From an uncultured Paenibacillaceae bacterium (lineage in GTDB: Bacteria; Bacillota; Bacilli; Paenibacillales; K13): a stretch of 64,000 bases of DNA. The stretch spans positions 1,054,001 through 1,118,000 of the forward strand of contig CAJXLT010000001.1 in NCBI GenBank assembly GCA_913056365.1, written 5' to 3'. Both the position numbers and the translations under genes were made by a program. Shown here piece by piece: positions 46,577 through 55,075 of this stretch; within the stretch, counting starts at the first letter, position 1; the number at the start of each line of letters is the position of its first letter. The notes beneath the pieces were generated by a model. The model did no database searches. It was given only the letters and a program-made list of their open reading frames with translations, and was not told the origin of the DNA.

Positions 46577-47344
46577 TTACTGATTAGAACCGATCACATA
46601 AAGGCGTTGCAAAAATGCAAGCGAAGCTTCCATCGTCTCCTTGTACGGCACATTACCATGCTCACCGTAGCGGAAGAAGCCATGTCCCAACTCTGGGAAC
46701 GAGATCAAGGTGCTGTCATTCCCGTATTGCTGAAGCTGCTGGACGAAACGGGCAACCTGTTCGTGTGGAATGTTCTGATCTGCTGTGCCATGGAAGAACA
46801 AGCTTGGTGGAAGTTCCGAGCGAACGTGTCTGACTGGAGACACTGCCTCAAGCGCGTCTGCTTCTGCTGGAAACATCGTCAACAACGGCCCCGCATCCAC
46901 ACCTGCATTAAACAAGATGCAAGCATCAGGTTTGGAACGAATCGAATCAACTTCCTCGATGACGGCACAGCATAATGCTAGGAACCCGCCCGCAGAAGCA
47001 CCTGCTGCAGTAATTTGGTCTGGATGAATAGCTAATGCATCGGCATGCTGGCGAACCCAGTGAATCGCGGAACGGGCATGTGACAGGCATTGCATCGGAG
47101 AATATCGCCCTTCGACGTGCGCAGGACGGTACTCCACGCATATGGCTCGCATACCTAGTGATGCGAATACGGCTGCATGATGCTGGAATTGAGATGGTGT
47201 CACTTGATTGGTGGAGAACCCCGCACCATGGAAGAACAAGATTGCAGGTTGTCGCTGTGAACGCTTCCGATTATCCCTTGCCACGAACAGTCGAAGGATC
47301 GGATCCGTACGGTATGTATACGAGTCAACCGGTATGTGGAACAT
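46577..47344 (-). CDS. Alpha/beta hydrolase (HSL-like esterase)
   Basis: 255 aa. The oxyanion-hole motif FFHGAG (HGGG-like) and nucleophile Ser in GASAGG match the hormone-sensitive-lipase/BD-FAE group; HGTADQNIP and GHGFF supply Asp and His. Cytosolic carboxylesterase of unknown substrate. ATG 47344 has GGAGG 8 nt upstream. Confidence 0.85.
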   Translation of the reverse strand: MFHIPVDSYTYRTDPILRLFVARDNRKRSQRQPAILFFHGAGFSTNQVTPSQFQHHAAVFASLGMRAICVEYRPAHVEGRYSPMQCLSHARSAIHWVRQHADALAIHPDQITAAGASAGGFLALCCAVIEEVDSIRSKPDACILFNAGVDAGPLLTMFPAEADALEAVSPVRHVRSELPPSLFFHGTADQNIPHEQVARFVQQLQQYGNDSTLISFPELGHGFFRYGEHGNVPYKETMEASLAFLQRLYVIGSNQ

Positions 47345-47370
47345 CTGTCCGTCCTCCCTTCCTGCAGGCA

Positions 47371-47760
47371 CTAGTCAACTACAGCTCTTAGCAGACGATT
47401 CCCGACCACCCCCGTGATAAGTAAGCCAATTTCTGGAATGATCAGCCATTCGATTACAATGAGGGATGAAGCCCCCCACTCCAGCCATAACGGACTCGGA
47501 ATGAGTACGAGAACCGAAAGGCCGAGTAACGGTATGATTGTCCAGCTTCGTCTTATTTGCCCGTGTATCATCCTATAGATCCGGTTCCACTCAACGGACA
47601 TTCCGAATAAGAAAGCTAGCAGCTGCATCTTCAAGCTTGGTAACAAGAAATTCGACGTCATTCGAACAGACTGTTGTACTTCATAGAAGGTCTGCTTCAT
47701 CAGATAGAGGATCACGAACATAGCAACGCCTAACACTGTGTATACAATCCACTTCTTCAT
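47371..47760 (-). CDS. Membrane protein, 129 aa
   Basis: Four hydrophobic segments: WIVYTVLGVAMFVILYLM, LQLLAFLFGMSVEW, WTIIPLLGLSVLVLI and LIVIEWLIIPEIGLLITGVV. Family not recognised. The start overlaps the stop of the next membrane gene (ATGA), so the two are made together. Confidence 0.7.
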   Translation of the reverse strand: MKKWIVYTVLGVAMFVILYLMKQTFYEVQQSVRMTSNFLLPSLKMQLLAFLFGMSVEWNRIYRMIHGQIRRSWTIIPLLGLSVLVLIPSPLWLEWGASSLIVIEWLIIPEIGLLITGVVGNRLLRAVVD

Positions 47761-48191
47761 ACTGGTTTCCTTTCATGATTACTACGAAGCGTTCCTCTGC
47801 CTCGAATGACCGTTCGAAAGATCAACGCCAGCAAGACAAAGTGAGGCATCATGCCTACTAGCGCATCGCCAACATACCCTACCGCCCCAGCCACAACCCA
47901 TAGCGCAATTGGAGGAATTTGCACAATGGCGATGATGATCAAGCTGATGACGATGCATGCTTCCAAAAAGATGTTACGGACGAAGAACCAGCTCATACAA
48001 GAAGCAAGCAGCAGCACAGCCAAGCCAATGGATACATAACTCCACAGTTCCACCGTCACACGCTCCGAACCTGCTTCTGGTCCAAGAAAAGCGAAGCTGA
48101 ACACATCTGCTATGTAGAATAGTCCAATTAGAAGACTAGCAGCGAAGATTGCGAGCTGCCATATGAATTGCTGGATGAATTGCTGCAACAA
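47757..48191 (-). CDS. Membrane protein, 144 aa
   Basis: Four predicted membrane segments, starting LAIFAASLLIGLFYIADVFSF. TTG start at 48191 behind GGGGGAAGG. Family not recognised. Coupled to the 47371 gene; together they might form a small membrane complex. Confidence 0.65.
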   Translation of the reverse strand: MLQQFIQQFIWQLAIFAASLLIGLFYIADVFSFAFLGPEAGSERVTVELWSYVSIGLAVLLLASCMSWFFVRNIFLEACIVISLIIIAIVQIPPIALWVVAGAVGYVGDALVGMMPHFVLLALIFRTVIRGRGTLRSNHERKPV

Positions 48192-48258
48192 CCTTCCCCC
48201 CTAGTCGTAATCGATTCTAATTGCACAGTCCGATCGTTATATTTTTACGCAACCAAGC

Positions 48259-48705
48259 TTATGAACTAGGCTCGAAATCTTCCTTGAACGTATCCTCTGG
48301 ATCCCAGATCGTCCATGTCATTTCTAGCATATTGCCTTGATCGTCTCGGAAGTAAAAGTACTTCGCTTCACCTGTTCCCAATGTTTCCAAACTATCTACA
48401 TCCACGCCTTTGTCCTTCAGCGTCGCATAGGTTCGTTCAATGTCCGAGCATTGCAGTGCCAGGATAGGGAATGGTCGGCCGTTCCGCGCAATCTCCAGTC
48501 TGTCACGATCCTCTGTCTCAACAAGAACTAGAGCGATGGCATGCTCGTGCGCTTGGTGCAGAATGCCCAAGTAAGAGCCTCTATCTTCGAACTTATTCAC
48601 AAGCTTCATCGACAGATTACGGGTATACCACGCAATCGATGCATCAATGTCAGAAGTAGGTACATACACATAACCGATCCGGTTCACGACATAATTGGTT
48701 TCCAT
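48259..48705 (-). CDS. VOC (glyoxalase/bleomycin-resistance-like) protein
   Basis: 148 aa with a paired beta-alpha-beta-beta-beta pattern: IGYVYVPTSDIDASIAWYTRNL at the N-terminus and YFYFRDDQGNMLEMTW near the end. VOC proteins are metal enzymes or ligand binders; the specific role cannot be told. The upstream ribosome site is weak. A related but distinct VOC gene lies at 52544. Confidence 0.8.
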   Translation of the reverse strand: METNYVVNRIGYVYVPTSDIDASIAWYTRNLSMKLVNKFEDRGSYLGILHQAHEHAIALVLVETEDRDRLEIARNGRPFPILALQCSDIERTYATLKDKGVDVDSLETLGTGEAKYFYFRDDQGNMLEMTWTIWDPEDTFKEDFEPSS

Positions 48706-48849
48706 TTTCCATTCACATTCCTTTCCTCACTCATAGATTTTAATGCCCTCAAACAATACAATACTACTTAATAGGCTCCCCCTTTCGCATGGGTATACTT
48801 CCTATCATACAGAAAAACCACAATTTGTTAAACTGATATAGTGAAATAT

Positions 48850-49128
48850 TCAGCGCTTGTTCGCTTGTTCGTCATCGAAGTCATGCTGCCAGTTTTCCTT
48901 GATTTGCTTAAGCATCGTAGTGCGAGATTCTTGTTCTCCATCCTCGTTATTGTTGCGGGCATATTCGAGCAGCTCTGCTATGATCAAGTATGACACGCCC
49001 GCCACAAGTGCAAACGCACTTGCAATAAGAAGGCCATCCCTCTCATTCGGAGCCCCGATCAAATAGTGAACACTAAGCATAAAGACAGCAAAACCAATGA
49101 AAACAACGCCAGTTGTCCTTCTGTGCAT
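48850..49128 (-). CDS. Small membrane protein, 92 aa
   Basis: GGAGGG precedes the ATG. Two membrane segments (VVFIGFAVFMLSVHYLIG and LLIASAFALVAGVSYLIIAEL) and a charged tail (NNNEDGEQESRTTML). Family not recognised. Confidence 0.65.
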   Translation of the reverse strand: MHRRTTGVVFIGFAVFMLSVHYLIGAPNERDGLLIASAFALVAGVSYLIIAELLEYARNNNEDGEQESRTTMLKQIKENWQHDFDDEQANKR

Positions 49129-49167
49129 ATTGGTCCCTCCGGTATTGTTTTGTCTAAGTTGAAATGG

Positions 49168-49911
49168 TCATTCTTCCGCTGGTTCTCCAGCATCCCCTGC
49201 ATGGAATGGAAGAGCTTCGTTGATGTAATGGCTATCGAGGACCTTATTGTCTTCGGACAGGAAGGTTAGGGTGAATTGCTCGCCATCATCCTCGGTTAGA
49301 AATAAATACCATAGCTTGACCCCGAGATGATCTATAATCTCTCCTTGCATCCGGTGATGCTCACCTGTTGTATGATTCTCGATACTTACAGAGTGGTGGG
49401 CTGCATCCATGACGCCATACAGCATTGGGAAAGGGGAGTCGAACCCCGTGCCCTCCGTACTAGGGAAGTATTGATACGACCAACGTTCTTCAGATGGGGA
49501 ATCTTCATCGAACAACACAGAATGGCCGCCGCCATATCCCCATTTCCACCCCCGCCAAGTTTGTTTGACATACTCAGCATGAAAATCCCACGCATCCTCC
49601 TGCAGCATCCGATGGAAAAAAAGCACTTTCCCCCCATCTACATCATGTTCATGAATCACCACATGCGGTCCGCCGTAGCTTCGGAATGCCTGAACTGCTT
49701 CCAATGGTGTGTCATAGCCTTCCTCGCTGAACAAGAATATGTATCCCAGAGAAATGATCAAGATTACAAGGGCGAACAAAGCTATTCGGTAAAGAATCTT
49801 GAATTGCCCTTCGCGTTCTAGTTCGTTCAAGCAATAAGAGACAATCAGCCGCTCCTCCCGTTCGGAATCCGAAGTATTCGCCTTGCGTCGTTCTCGATCA
49901 CCTTTCATCAT
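49168..49911 (-). CDS. Single-pass membrane protein with extracytoplasmic domain, 247 aa
   Basis: A cytosolic N-terminus with many charged residues (KGDRERRKANTSDSEREER) precedes one membrane segment (IALFALVILIISLGYIFLF) and a ~170-residue outside domain rich in His, Trp and Gly (GWKWGYGGGH, ENHTTGEHHRM). Family not recognised. The ATG at 49911 lies 22 nt after the stop of a 47-aa membrane protein gene, so the two are probably co-expressed. Confidence 0.65.
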   Translation of the reverse strand: MMKGDRERRKANTSDSEREERLIVSYCLNELEREGQFKILYRIALFALVILIISLGYIFLFSEEGYDTPLEAVQAFRSYGGPHVVIHEHDVDGGKVLFFHRMLQEDAWDFHAEYVKQTWRGWKWGYGGGHSVLFDEDSPSEERWSYQYFPSTEGTGFDSPFPMLYGVMDAAHHSVSIENHTTGEHHRMQGEIIDHLGVKLWYLFLTEDDGEQFTLTFLSEDNKVLDSHYINEALPFHAGDAGEPAEE

Positions 49912-49933
49912 GACACACCCGCTCTCTTTTCTG

Positions 49934-50077
49934 TCACCGCTTTCTCGTTTCTTCAATCAGCACATCCAACTTCTCCGAGATCTGTTCTTGAATGGTGATC
50001 TGCTTTCGTAGTCGGATTTCTATATAGATAGCTTCCGTAAGAATGAGGAAGCCGAACAATGTAACCAGGATTGCCAA
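49934..50077 (-). CDS. Small single-pass membrane protein, 47 aa
   Basis: Starts with TTG at 50077, with AAGGAG 10 nt upstream. The translation begins LAILVTLFGFLILTEAIYI (a membrane helix) and continues as a charged amphipathic helix (RLRKQITIQEQISEKLDVL) ending ETRKR. Hydrophobic-then-coiled-coil composition and spacing to the next gene support it as real. Family not recognised. Confidence 0.5.
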   Translation of the reverse strand: MAILVTLFGFLILTEAIYIEIRLRKQITIQEQISEKLDVLIEETRKR

Positions 50078-50117
50078 GCTTCATCGACTCCTTTCACGCA
50101 GTGCTTCCAGCTATACA

Positions 50118-50253
50118 CTATCCCTGTTCATAATGGATCACTTCACCAGTGGTATAGGTATGGTCGATGATCCCCTCGTTCAAGTAATGTCTGCGCAACA
50201 GCCTTCCCAATGCCGCTGGAAGTCCCAGTTAGGATAAACAATCGTTCGCGCAT
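50118..50253 (-). pseudogene. Remnant of a short-chain dehydrogenase, internally deleted
   Basis: From the ATG at 50253 the frame reads MRERLFILTGTSSGIGKAVA then QTLLERGD, the cofactor-binding start of an SDR. It then meets a stop. Shifting frame, the following bases read HTYTTGEVIHYEQG and stop at 50118, which looks like the end of such an enzyme. About 200 middle residues are missing, so this is an internal deletion with a frameshift. Confidence 0.75.
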
Positions 50254-50285
50254 GGCTGTCACCTTTCAATTAGAGAATGGGATGG

Positions 50286-51065
50286 TTACGTATGCGACTC
50301 AGCTTGAATTAGGATATTGATCTTGCCCAATATCTCAGCAGCGAATGCCTGCAACTGCTCAGCTTGCCACACAAAATCGGATTCGGACGTTCCGGAGTAA
50401 GCAGCTAGACTTGCCTCGATCAATGGCTGATACATATCGGGCAATGCCTCCATCGCCCACTCTCCGCCTTCCGTCTTCGAAGCTAGCACTCCTTGTTCCA
50501 GATAATAGAGAACTCTGCATAGATTCAATATCGCATAAACGGGATCTTGTTCAATATTATGTACAGCATCCTCAATATCACGGTATATCGAGTCGACGAA
50601 ATACTCTCGCTTAATCGGTTCGCACACAGAGGACAATGGTTCACCGAATAAGCATGTTCCCCGTTGCAAGGCGACCATCAGCTGCGAAGCAGTATCCACA
50701 TCCTCCATACCGCCACATAGATAGGTTGGGTCATTCCGATAGCGCTCCCTATGAAAATCAGAGTAATGCAGTTGCAGTGGAGTCGGATAACGGAAGGGAC
50801 GCAGGTGTTCCTCCAGCAACACACTGTACTCCAACCCTCGTGGGTTCGGCATAGCATCATGGAGTGCTAGCGAGCGATGTGCGATTCGCAGCGCCTGATC
50901 CCGCTGCATCCGGTTACGGATCACAACGATGAAGTCAACATCACTGCTTGCTTCATGGAAACCACTCATCGCCAATGATCCATGCAAATATACGCCAGTT
51001 AAGTTCGTACCGAGCTCCTCCTTGCAAATTTGGACAAATGTATCTTGTGCCTGTTGTATATTCAT
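50286..51065 (-). CDS. Aminoglycoside-adenylyltransferase-like nucleotidyltransferase
   Basis: 259 aa. The polymerase-beta-type motif is GSLAMSGFHEASSDVDFIVV (about 25-45), followed by a DUF4111-like helical C-terminal half (DIEDAVHNIEQDPVYAILNLCRVLYYL). The layout resembles ANT(9)/ANT(3'')-type enzymes that adenylylate aminoglycosides such as spectinomycin. Many chromosomal members have other or unknown substrates, so resistance is only a possibility. The ribosome site before the ATG at 51065 is distant. Array 4 lies just upstream. Confidence 0.82.
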   Translation of the reverse strand: MNIQQAQDTFVQICKEELGTNLTGVYLHGSLAMSGFHEASSDVDFIVVIRNRMQRDQALRIAHRSLALHDAMPNPRGLEYSVLLEEHLRPFRYPTPLQLHYSDFHRERYRNDPTYLCGGMEDVDTASQLMVALQRGTCLFGEPLSSVCEPIKREYFVDSIYRDIEDAVHNIEQDPVYAILNLCRVLYYLEQGVLASKTEGGEWAMEALPDMYQPLIEASLAAYSGTSESDFVWQAEQLQAFAAEILGKINILIQAESHT

Positions 51066-51133
51066 TCGTATCGTCTGATCTCCTTCGTGTTGTTGAAATT
51101 GTGAAGTGTTACAACTGCCATAGTGTGAAGGTG

Positions 51134-51325
51134 CGAGATTCCTGCGAATGTACATCTACTTATCTTATTATCGAGATAATGTGCAGGATTGCCTGCGAAT
51201 CTGCATCTTTCTGTTCCCAAAATCGCCTATTCTGCGTGATTGAACTACAAAGCCTGCATAATCGCGGGAATTGCTCGATATGGTTTATAATACGCGACCT
51301 ATTCCTGTAGTTTTGCATCTTTTCG
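51134..51325. repeat. Array 4: CCTGCGAAT repeats with 51/61/51-bp spacing
   Basis: Units begin at CCTGCG 51141, CCTGCG 51192, CCTGCA 51253 and CCTGTA 51304. The spacings are 51, 61 and 51 bp. Each unit reads roughly ATTCCTGCGAATNTGCATCT, the same motif family as array 3, 7.5 kb away. It fills the gap between the nucleotidyltransferase and a lipoprotein gene. Confidence 0.7.
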
Positions 51326-51359
51326 CATATTCACTGATCAGATTGGGCCAGGGCAGGGT

Positions 51360-51929
51360 CTAATCGATATCCACAAATCGCCAGCCCGCATCATTCGTAT
51401 TCTGAAATGCGAACGCACCGTTGGTATCATCGTAAAGTACACGTATAACCTTTGTATCCGTTACTCTATCCTCGTATTGATAAGTACTTTCATGTAATAA
51501 TTGTATATATTTTATAATCATAGGTTTATTTTGTTCGATCATATGCTGTGCGAGAAGATACGGATGGGAATCAGTATCCGGCACAACCAGATCAAGCAAC
51601 TCTTCATCTTGGTTACGAATCGCTTGAGAATATTGTTGAATGTGTTCAAAGAACGCTACCGGTACCCGTAAATCATAACGGATTTCATGTTCCGACAGTT
51701 CTAACCTCTCCTTCTCCTCTTCCAGCTGTGCAATTGTGTTCTCCAAGGTAACAAGTTGTTCGTTCTGATTGTCCAGATTATTAGTTAACTTCTCCACCTT
51801 TTGACTTAGTTGTTCATTCTCTATTAAAAGAGTCTCTACTTGTGAGGTTAACTCATCCTGATTGCCGGTACACCCAATTAATGTTGCACTTAATGCAATA
51901 GACATAATAGCTATCATCCATCGTTTCAT
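51360..51929 (-). CDS. Lipoprotein with coiled coil, 189 aa
   Basis: A signal peptide with lipobox (ALSATLIGC) is followed by a long heptad region (about 30-85: VETLLIENEQLSQKVEKL and onwards, Leu/Glu/Gln rich). A small C-terminal domain follows with YQYEDRVTDTKVIRVLYDD and GWRFVDID. It should sit on the outer face of the membrane. Function unknown. Confidence 0.75.
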   Translation of the reverse strand: MKRWMIAIMSIALSATLIGCTGNQDELTSQVETLLIENEQLSQKVEKLTNNLDNQNEQLVTLENTIAQLEEEKERLELSEHEIRYDLRVPVAFFEHIQQYSQAIRNQDEELLDLVVPDTDSHPYLLAQHMIEQNKPMIIKYIQLLHESTYQYEDRVTDTKVIRVLYDDTNGAFAFQNTNDAGWRFVDID

Positions 51930-52026
51930 CACATTCCGATCCCTTTCACCAATATTCAAGCAGTTACTTCCAGACATGCATCCGCTCTGGCAAATGATTA
52001 AATCCGCTTACCTGTATCATGTTGGA

Positions 52027-52314
52027 TCACCTTCTCTTGCCAGATCGCCGCTTCAGCCAAACGCGTACCTGATGATAGCCAACGATCCAGATGAACAAAC
52101 CGATTATTATGGCGAAATAATCCCACCCATCCATATGGATCGCAATTCCAATTGCCACTTCATGCTGCAAATAATCTGTAGTGCTATATTCATTCACGAT
52201 ATCTGGCACATATGTTCTGGTTGCGAGATAACCACGAACAACTTGCCCACTTATGATCACCATAACGAATAGGGCAGCTATTCCGATGGCTTCTACGATG
52301 TATCTTCGTTTCAT
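52027..52314 (-). CDS. Small membrane protein, 95 aa
   Basis: The ATG at 52314 has AAGGA 9 nt upstream. Two membrane segments (AIGIAALFVMVIISGQVV and YFAIIIGLFIWIVGY) surround a ~40-residue external loop, and a basic end (LKRRSGKRR) stays in the cytosol. Family not recognised. Confidence 0.65.
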   Translation of the reverse strand: MKRRYIVEAIGIAALFVMVIISGQVVRGYLATRTYVPDIVNEYSTTDYLQHEVAIGIAIHMDGWDYFAIIIGLFIWIVGYHQVRVWLKRRSGKRR

Positions 52315-52335
52315 TGTTATGCATCCTTTTGCCAA

Positions 52336-52560
52336 TCATGATGGAGTATTATTATCAAAATGTTCAGTCTGGCCTAGCTTCTTCTGGACAGTTCCTACGA
52401 AAATCATACTTGCTCTTTCATAATCGTCTTCGACTGGCAGTGATATACAGGAACATGCATGAGTCGAAGGTGAATATACGATCATCATTGCAACAGTCAT
52501 GAATATGATGCTTACTAGAGCGATTATCCGATGAGCAACATATTTAGAAATGACACACAC
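52336..52560 (-). pseudogene. Truncated TIMP/NTR-like secreted protein
   Basis: 74 aa. A signal-like segment (IIALVSIIFMTVAMMIVYSP) is followed by HACSCISLPV, ERASMIFVGTVQKK and then an early stop. The CSC after a signal peptide with ASxIFxGTV resembles the first strands of the TIMP-like/netrin (NTR) fold, normally well over 100 residues with further Cys. The fold here is incomplete, and the GTG start overlaps the VOC gene without a clear ribosome site. It is most likely a remnant. Confidence 0.5.
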
Positions 52561-52948
52561 CCATCAAATGACCGTTCAAATCAGTGAACTCCATCGTATG
52601 GATTCCGCCCCTATCCTTGACTTCGCTTACCTGTACGCCATTGGCAGAGAGTGTTGCATGAGTATGTTCAATGTCCGAAGTATAGAAGTTAATCATGGCG
52701 TGTGAAGTTTGCTGATAAGTGAATGTCATCGGTACAACATCTTCTGTCTGCACCAAAGTAATCATGGCATGACCTGAGACAACATTCCCTTGTCCTTCCT
52801 GACTCATATTGACATTCAAGGCAGCATAATCACCATCCTGCCATATAAATTTGCAACCCAGCTTATTCACATACCAATCGATAGAGTCTGTCAGGTTTTT
52901 CACTGGAATGAAGGTACAGTCGATTCGATTCAACACATCTTTCATCAT
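52544..52948 (-). CDS. VOC (glyoxalase-like) protein, 134 aa
   Basis: CTFIPVKNLTDSIDWYVNKLG and HTMEFTDLNGHLMGVCHF mark the two paired VOC half-modules. AAGGA lies 6 nt upstream of the ATG. Metal-dependent enzyme or binding protein; the role is unknown. Same family as the protein at 48259 but clearly divergent. Confidence 0.8.
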   Translation of the reverse strand: MMKDVLNRIDCTFIPVKNLTDSIDWYVNKLGCKFIWQDGDYAALNVNMSQEGQGNVVSGHAMITLVQTEDVVPMTFTYQQTSHAMINFYTSDIEHTHATLSANGVQVSEVKDRGGIHTMEFTDLNGHLMGVCHF

Positions 52949-53112
52949 AACACTTCCTTCTCTTATTATTTCAATTCGGTGTTACAGAAGTTTCAAGCTC
53001 TAGTTGTCATTCCTTCAACTTATTCCATTGTAACCCATTTCACCACTGAGAAAGCAAGGATTTTTTACATAAGACACCCATAATCTGGCGACGGTCTATC
53101 ACCGACTTCGCC

Positions 53113-53568
53113 TTATCTTGCTTCTCTCTCCCTTCGGCGCAGCTGAACGGTCCACAATGCTGCGAATGAACGGATGACCACATAGTAGACAAGCGCTGAA
53201 ATACTTCCTAACAGGTATAACATGCTCCCAATCATATGACCACTCATCCCACCCTCAATTGTGAAGATGAATAGGAACATTGCAAATGCACCGCCAACCA
53301 TATACAGACACATCGCAAGTATTTCCTTCGCATATCGATTCAGCTGAACATGTTCGAACAATCGATCGATTAGTAAGGAGTATGGAAGTCCTAGGATCAG
53401 ATAAATCGGTACAGCAAAGACTAATGGTAGAATGAAATTTTCTTGAAAAGACATGTAATAAACTTGATCTAATCGTTCAGCTTGCGGTTCAGTCGATATC
53501 CATGCTAGGACTAAGCACACGATAACCGCCGCAATCGGCGCACTGGTGACTCTAATGATGACGAACAT
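53113..53568 (-). CDS. Membrane protein, 151 aa
   Basis: Four hydrophobic segments: TSAPIAAVIVCLVLAWI, ILPLVFAVPIYLILGLPY, ILAMCLYMVGGAFAMFLFIF and MIGSMLYLLGSISALVYYVV. GAGGTGAG precedes the ATG. Family not recognised. Confidence 0.65.
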   Translation of the reverse strand: MFVIIRVTSAPIAAVIVCLVLAWISTEPQAERLDQVYYMSFQENFILPLVFAVPIYLILGLPYSLLIDRLFEHVQLNRYAKEILAMCLYMVGGAFAMFLFIFTIEGGMSGHMIGSMLYLLGSISALVYYVVIRSFAALWTVQLRRREREAR

Positions 53569-53601
53569 ACAATGCTCACCTCGATTCTGGATGACTGGTT
53601 C

Positions 53602-54306
53602 CTATGGCTTACCCCTGGCATATCCAGCAAAACACCTTCCGCCGTAAGTTTGTAACTCTTCGGTTACCCATTCGATTAATGGTTGCTTCTCACGCTGAAC
53701 GTATAGCTGTTCAAGCGCTACCATCAACCTGTTGTACAGAGCTTCGTCAGCTTGCTTCAACAGTCGGGGAAGCCACTTCCCTCTGCCCTGCCATTCCTTG
53801 CGTTGCACTAGAATATAGTTGCACATGTTCTCAACCAGATCGTGTGCGATGAACCATTGTTCCTCCACATGCTCGGCACCAATCAGGTCATCCAGCAAGG
53901 TTGTTAGCACATATCTGTGTGTTTCAGATTCCTCCGAACTGAATGGAGGAGGTCCCGCTGCTAGCCGTTCATGAGCATGTTCTTTCAAGGGTGTGGCGAT
54001 TGACAAGTGATCCTTCAAGATTATACCTTCGGCAATCATGTGGACCAAGGTTGGACGCCTTCGCTGAACATCTGAGTCGATATATTCTCGTACGGTGCGT
54101 TCATTATGAGCGAAAACTTCAATCGGCCAACCGAATGCATCGAATGATTCGCGATAAGCTTGGGTGATTCCTTCATCAATAATAACGATGTCCAAATCCG
54201 AGGTAACAGTTCCTTCCCCGCGCGTGACACTGCCAGCTACAAGGGCGAAGGAGCAAGTGTTAAAGGTAGATTCTACAAACTGTCTTGCGGCTTCAATCGG
54301 TTCCAT
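53602..54306 (-). CDS. Nucleotidyltransferase-domain protein
   Basis: 234 aa. AGSVTRGEGTVTSDLDIVII carries the GSxxxxxxTxxSDxD metal-binding motif of the polymerase-beta superfamily; a helical C-terminal half (HDLVENMCNYILVQRKEW) follows. Substrate unknown; antibiotic- or small-molecule-modifying roles are possible. The ATG at 54306 follows AGGAG. Different from the ANT-like protein at 50286. Confidence 0.8.
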   Translation of the reverse strand: MEPIEAARQFVESTFNTCSFALVAGSVTRGEGTVTSDLDIVIIDEGITQAYRESFDAFGWPIEVFAHNERTVREYIDSDVQRRRPTLVHMIAEGIILKDHLSIATPLKEHAHERLAAGPPPFSSEESETHRYVLTTLLDDLIGAEHVEEQWFIAHDLVENMCNYILVQRKEWQGRGKWLPRLLKQADEALYNRLMVALEQLYVQREKQPLIEWVTEELQTYGGRCFAGYARGKP

Positions 54307-54364
54307 AGCGTCTCCTCTCGCTGGACAAGTCACCTAGATCTAGCGAGCCTACCCAACCCGATTA

Positions 54365-55057
54365 CTATTGCTCATTATATGTGTTCTGCCGATTCTCCTT
54401 CGTTATATCTATTAATCGATAGATAGCGGATTCCATGTCACGAGTTGCTTGTAATTGCTTGGCTAGGAGTGCATTCATGCTAATGATAAAAATGAACATA
54501 AGAGCAAGAATGATTACCAATGCTATCCCCATCCAATAAGTCCCTCCCAGTGCGTAATAATCAATCTGCGCATAACGTGCTGTCTCGAACCATCGCTCCA
54601 ACTGGATATGTTTGACGAACGGCATCCCCATATACGTATAGTTTAACGTGATTCGATCTATATCGCCTGCATAATTCAATCGTATACCGTAATGAGTCGG
54701 TATGTCATGCGGGTAATGGACTTCTATTCCTTGCCTCGTTGTCAACTCAGGGTATATTGGCACGTAAGTAAGTGCGACAAATTGAGCTGTTGGTTCATGA
54801 TCGATCCCACCGGCTATCTGCTGACCTGAATAGCTGAGCACGAGTTGAGCTTGTACGTGTTCCTTCTCATTCACTCGAATCTCGCGAAGATGAATTTTCG
54901 CATACCCTTTATTGACAAGCTCTATATCTAGTTTCCCATTATCATACTCTGTATAACCTGTTACATGAAGCGGGTTTTGCATTAGAAACATATACAGTCC
55001 AATCAGAGTCAATACTGAGCTTATCATTAGTATGAATCTATGTCGGTTACTCATCAT
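54365..55057 (-). CDS. Membrane protein with a large external domain, 230 aa
   Basis: An N-terminal membrane helix (FILMISSVLTLIGLYMFLM) precedes ~140 extracytoplasmic beta-rich residues (GKLDIELVNKGYAKIHLREI). A second membrane helix (YWMGIALVIILALMFIFIISM) and a short cytosolic helix follow. GGGAG precedes the ATG pair. Family not recognised. Confidence 0.65.
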   Translation of the reverse strand: MMSNRHRFILMISSVLTLIGLYMFLMQNPLHVTGYTEYDNGKLDIELVNKGYAKIHLREIRVNEKEHVQAQLVLSYSGQQIAGGIDHEPTAQFVALTYVPIYPELTTRQGIEVHYPHDIPTHYGIRLNYAGDIDRITLNYTYMGMPFVKHIQLERWFETARYAQIDYYALGGTYWMGIALVIILALMFIFIISMNALLAKQLQATRDMESAIYRLIDITKENRQNTYNEQ

Positions 55058-55075
55058 CCCAACTCCCGCCGCAAC

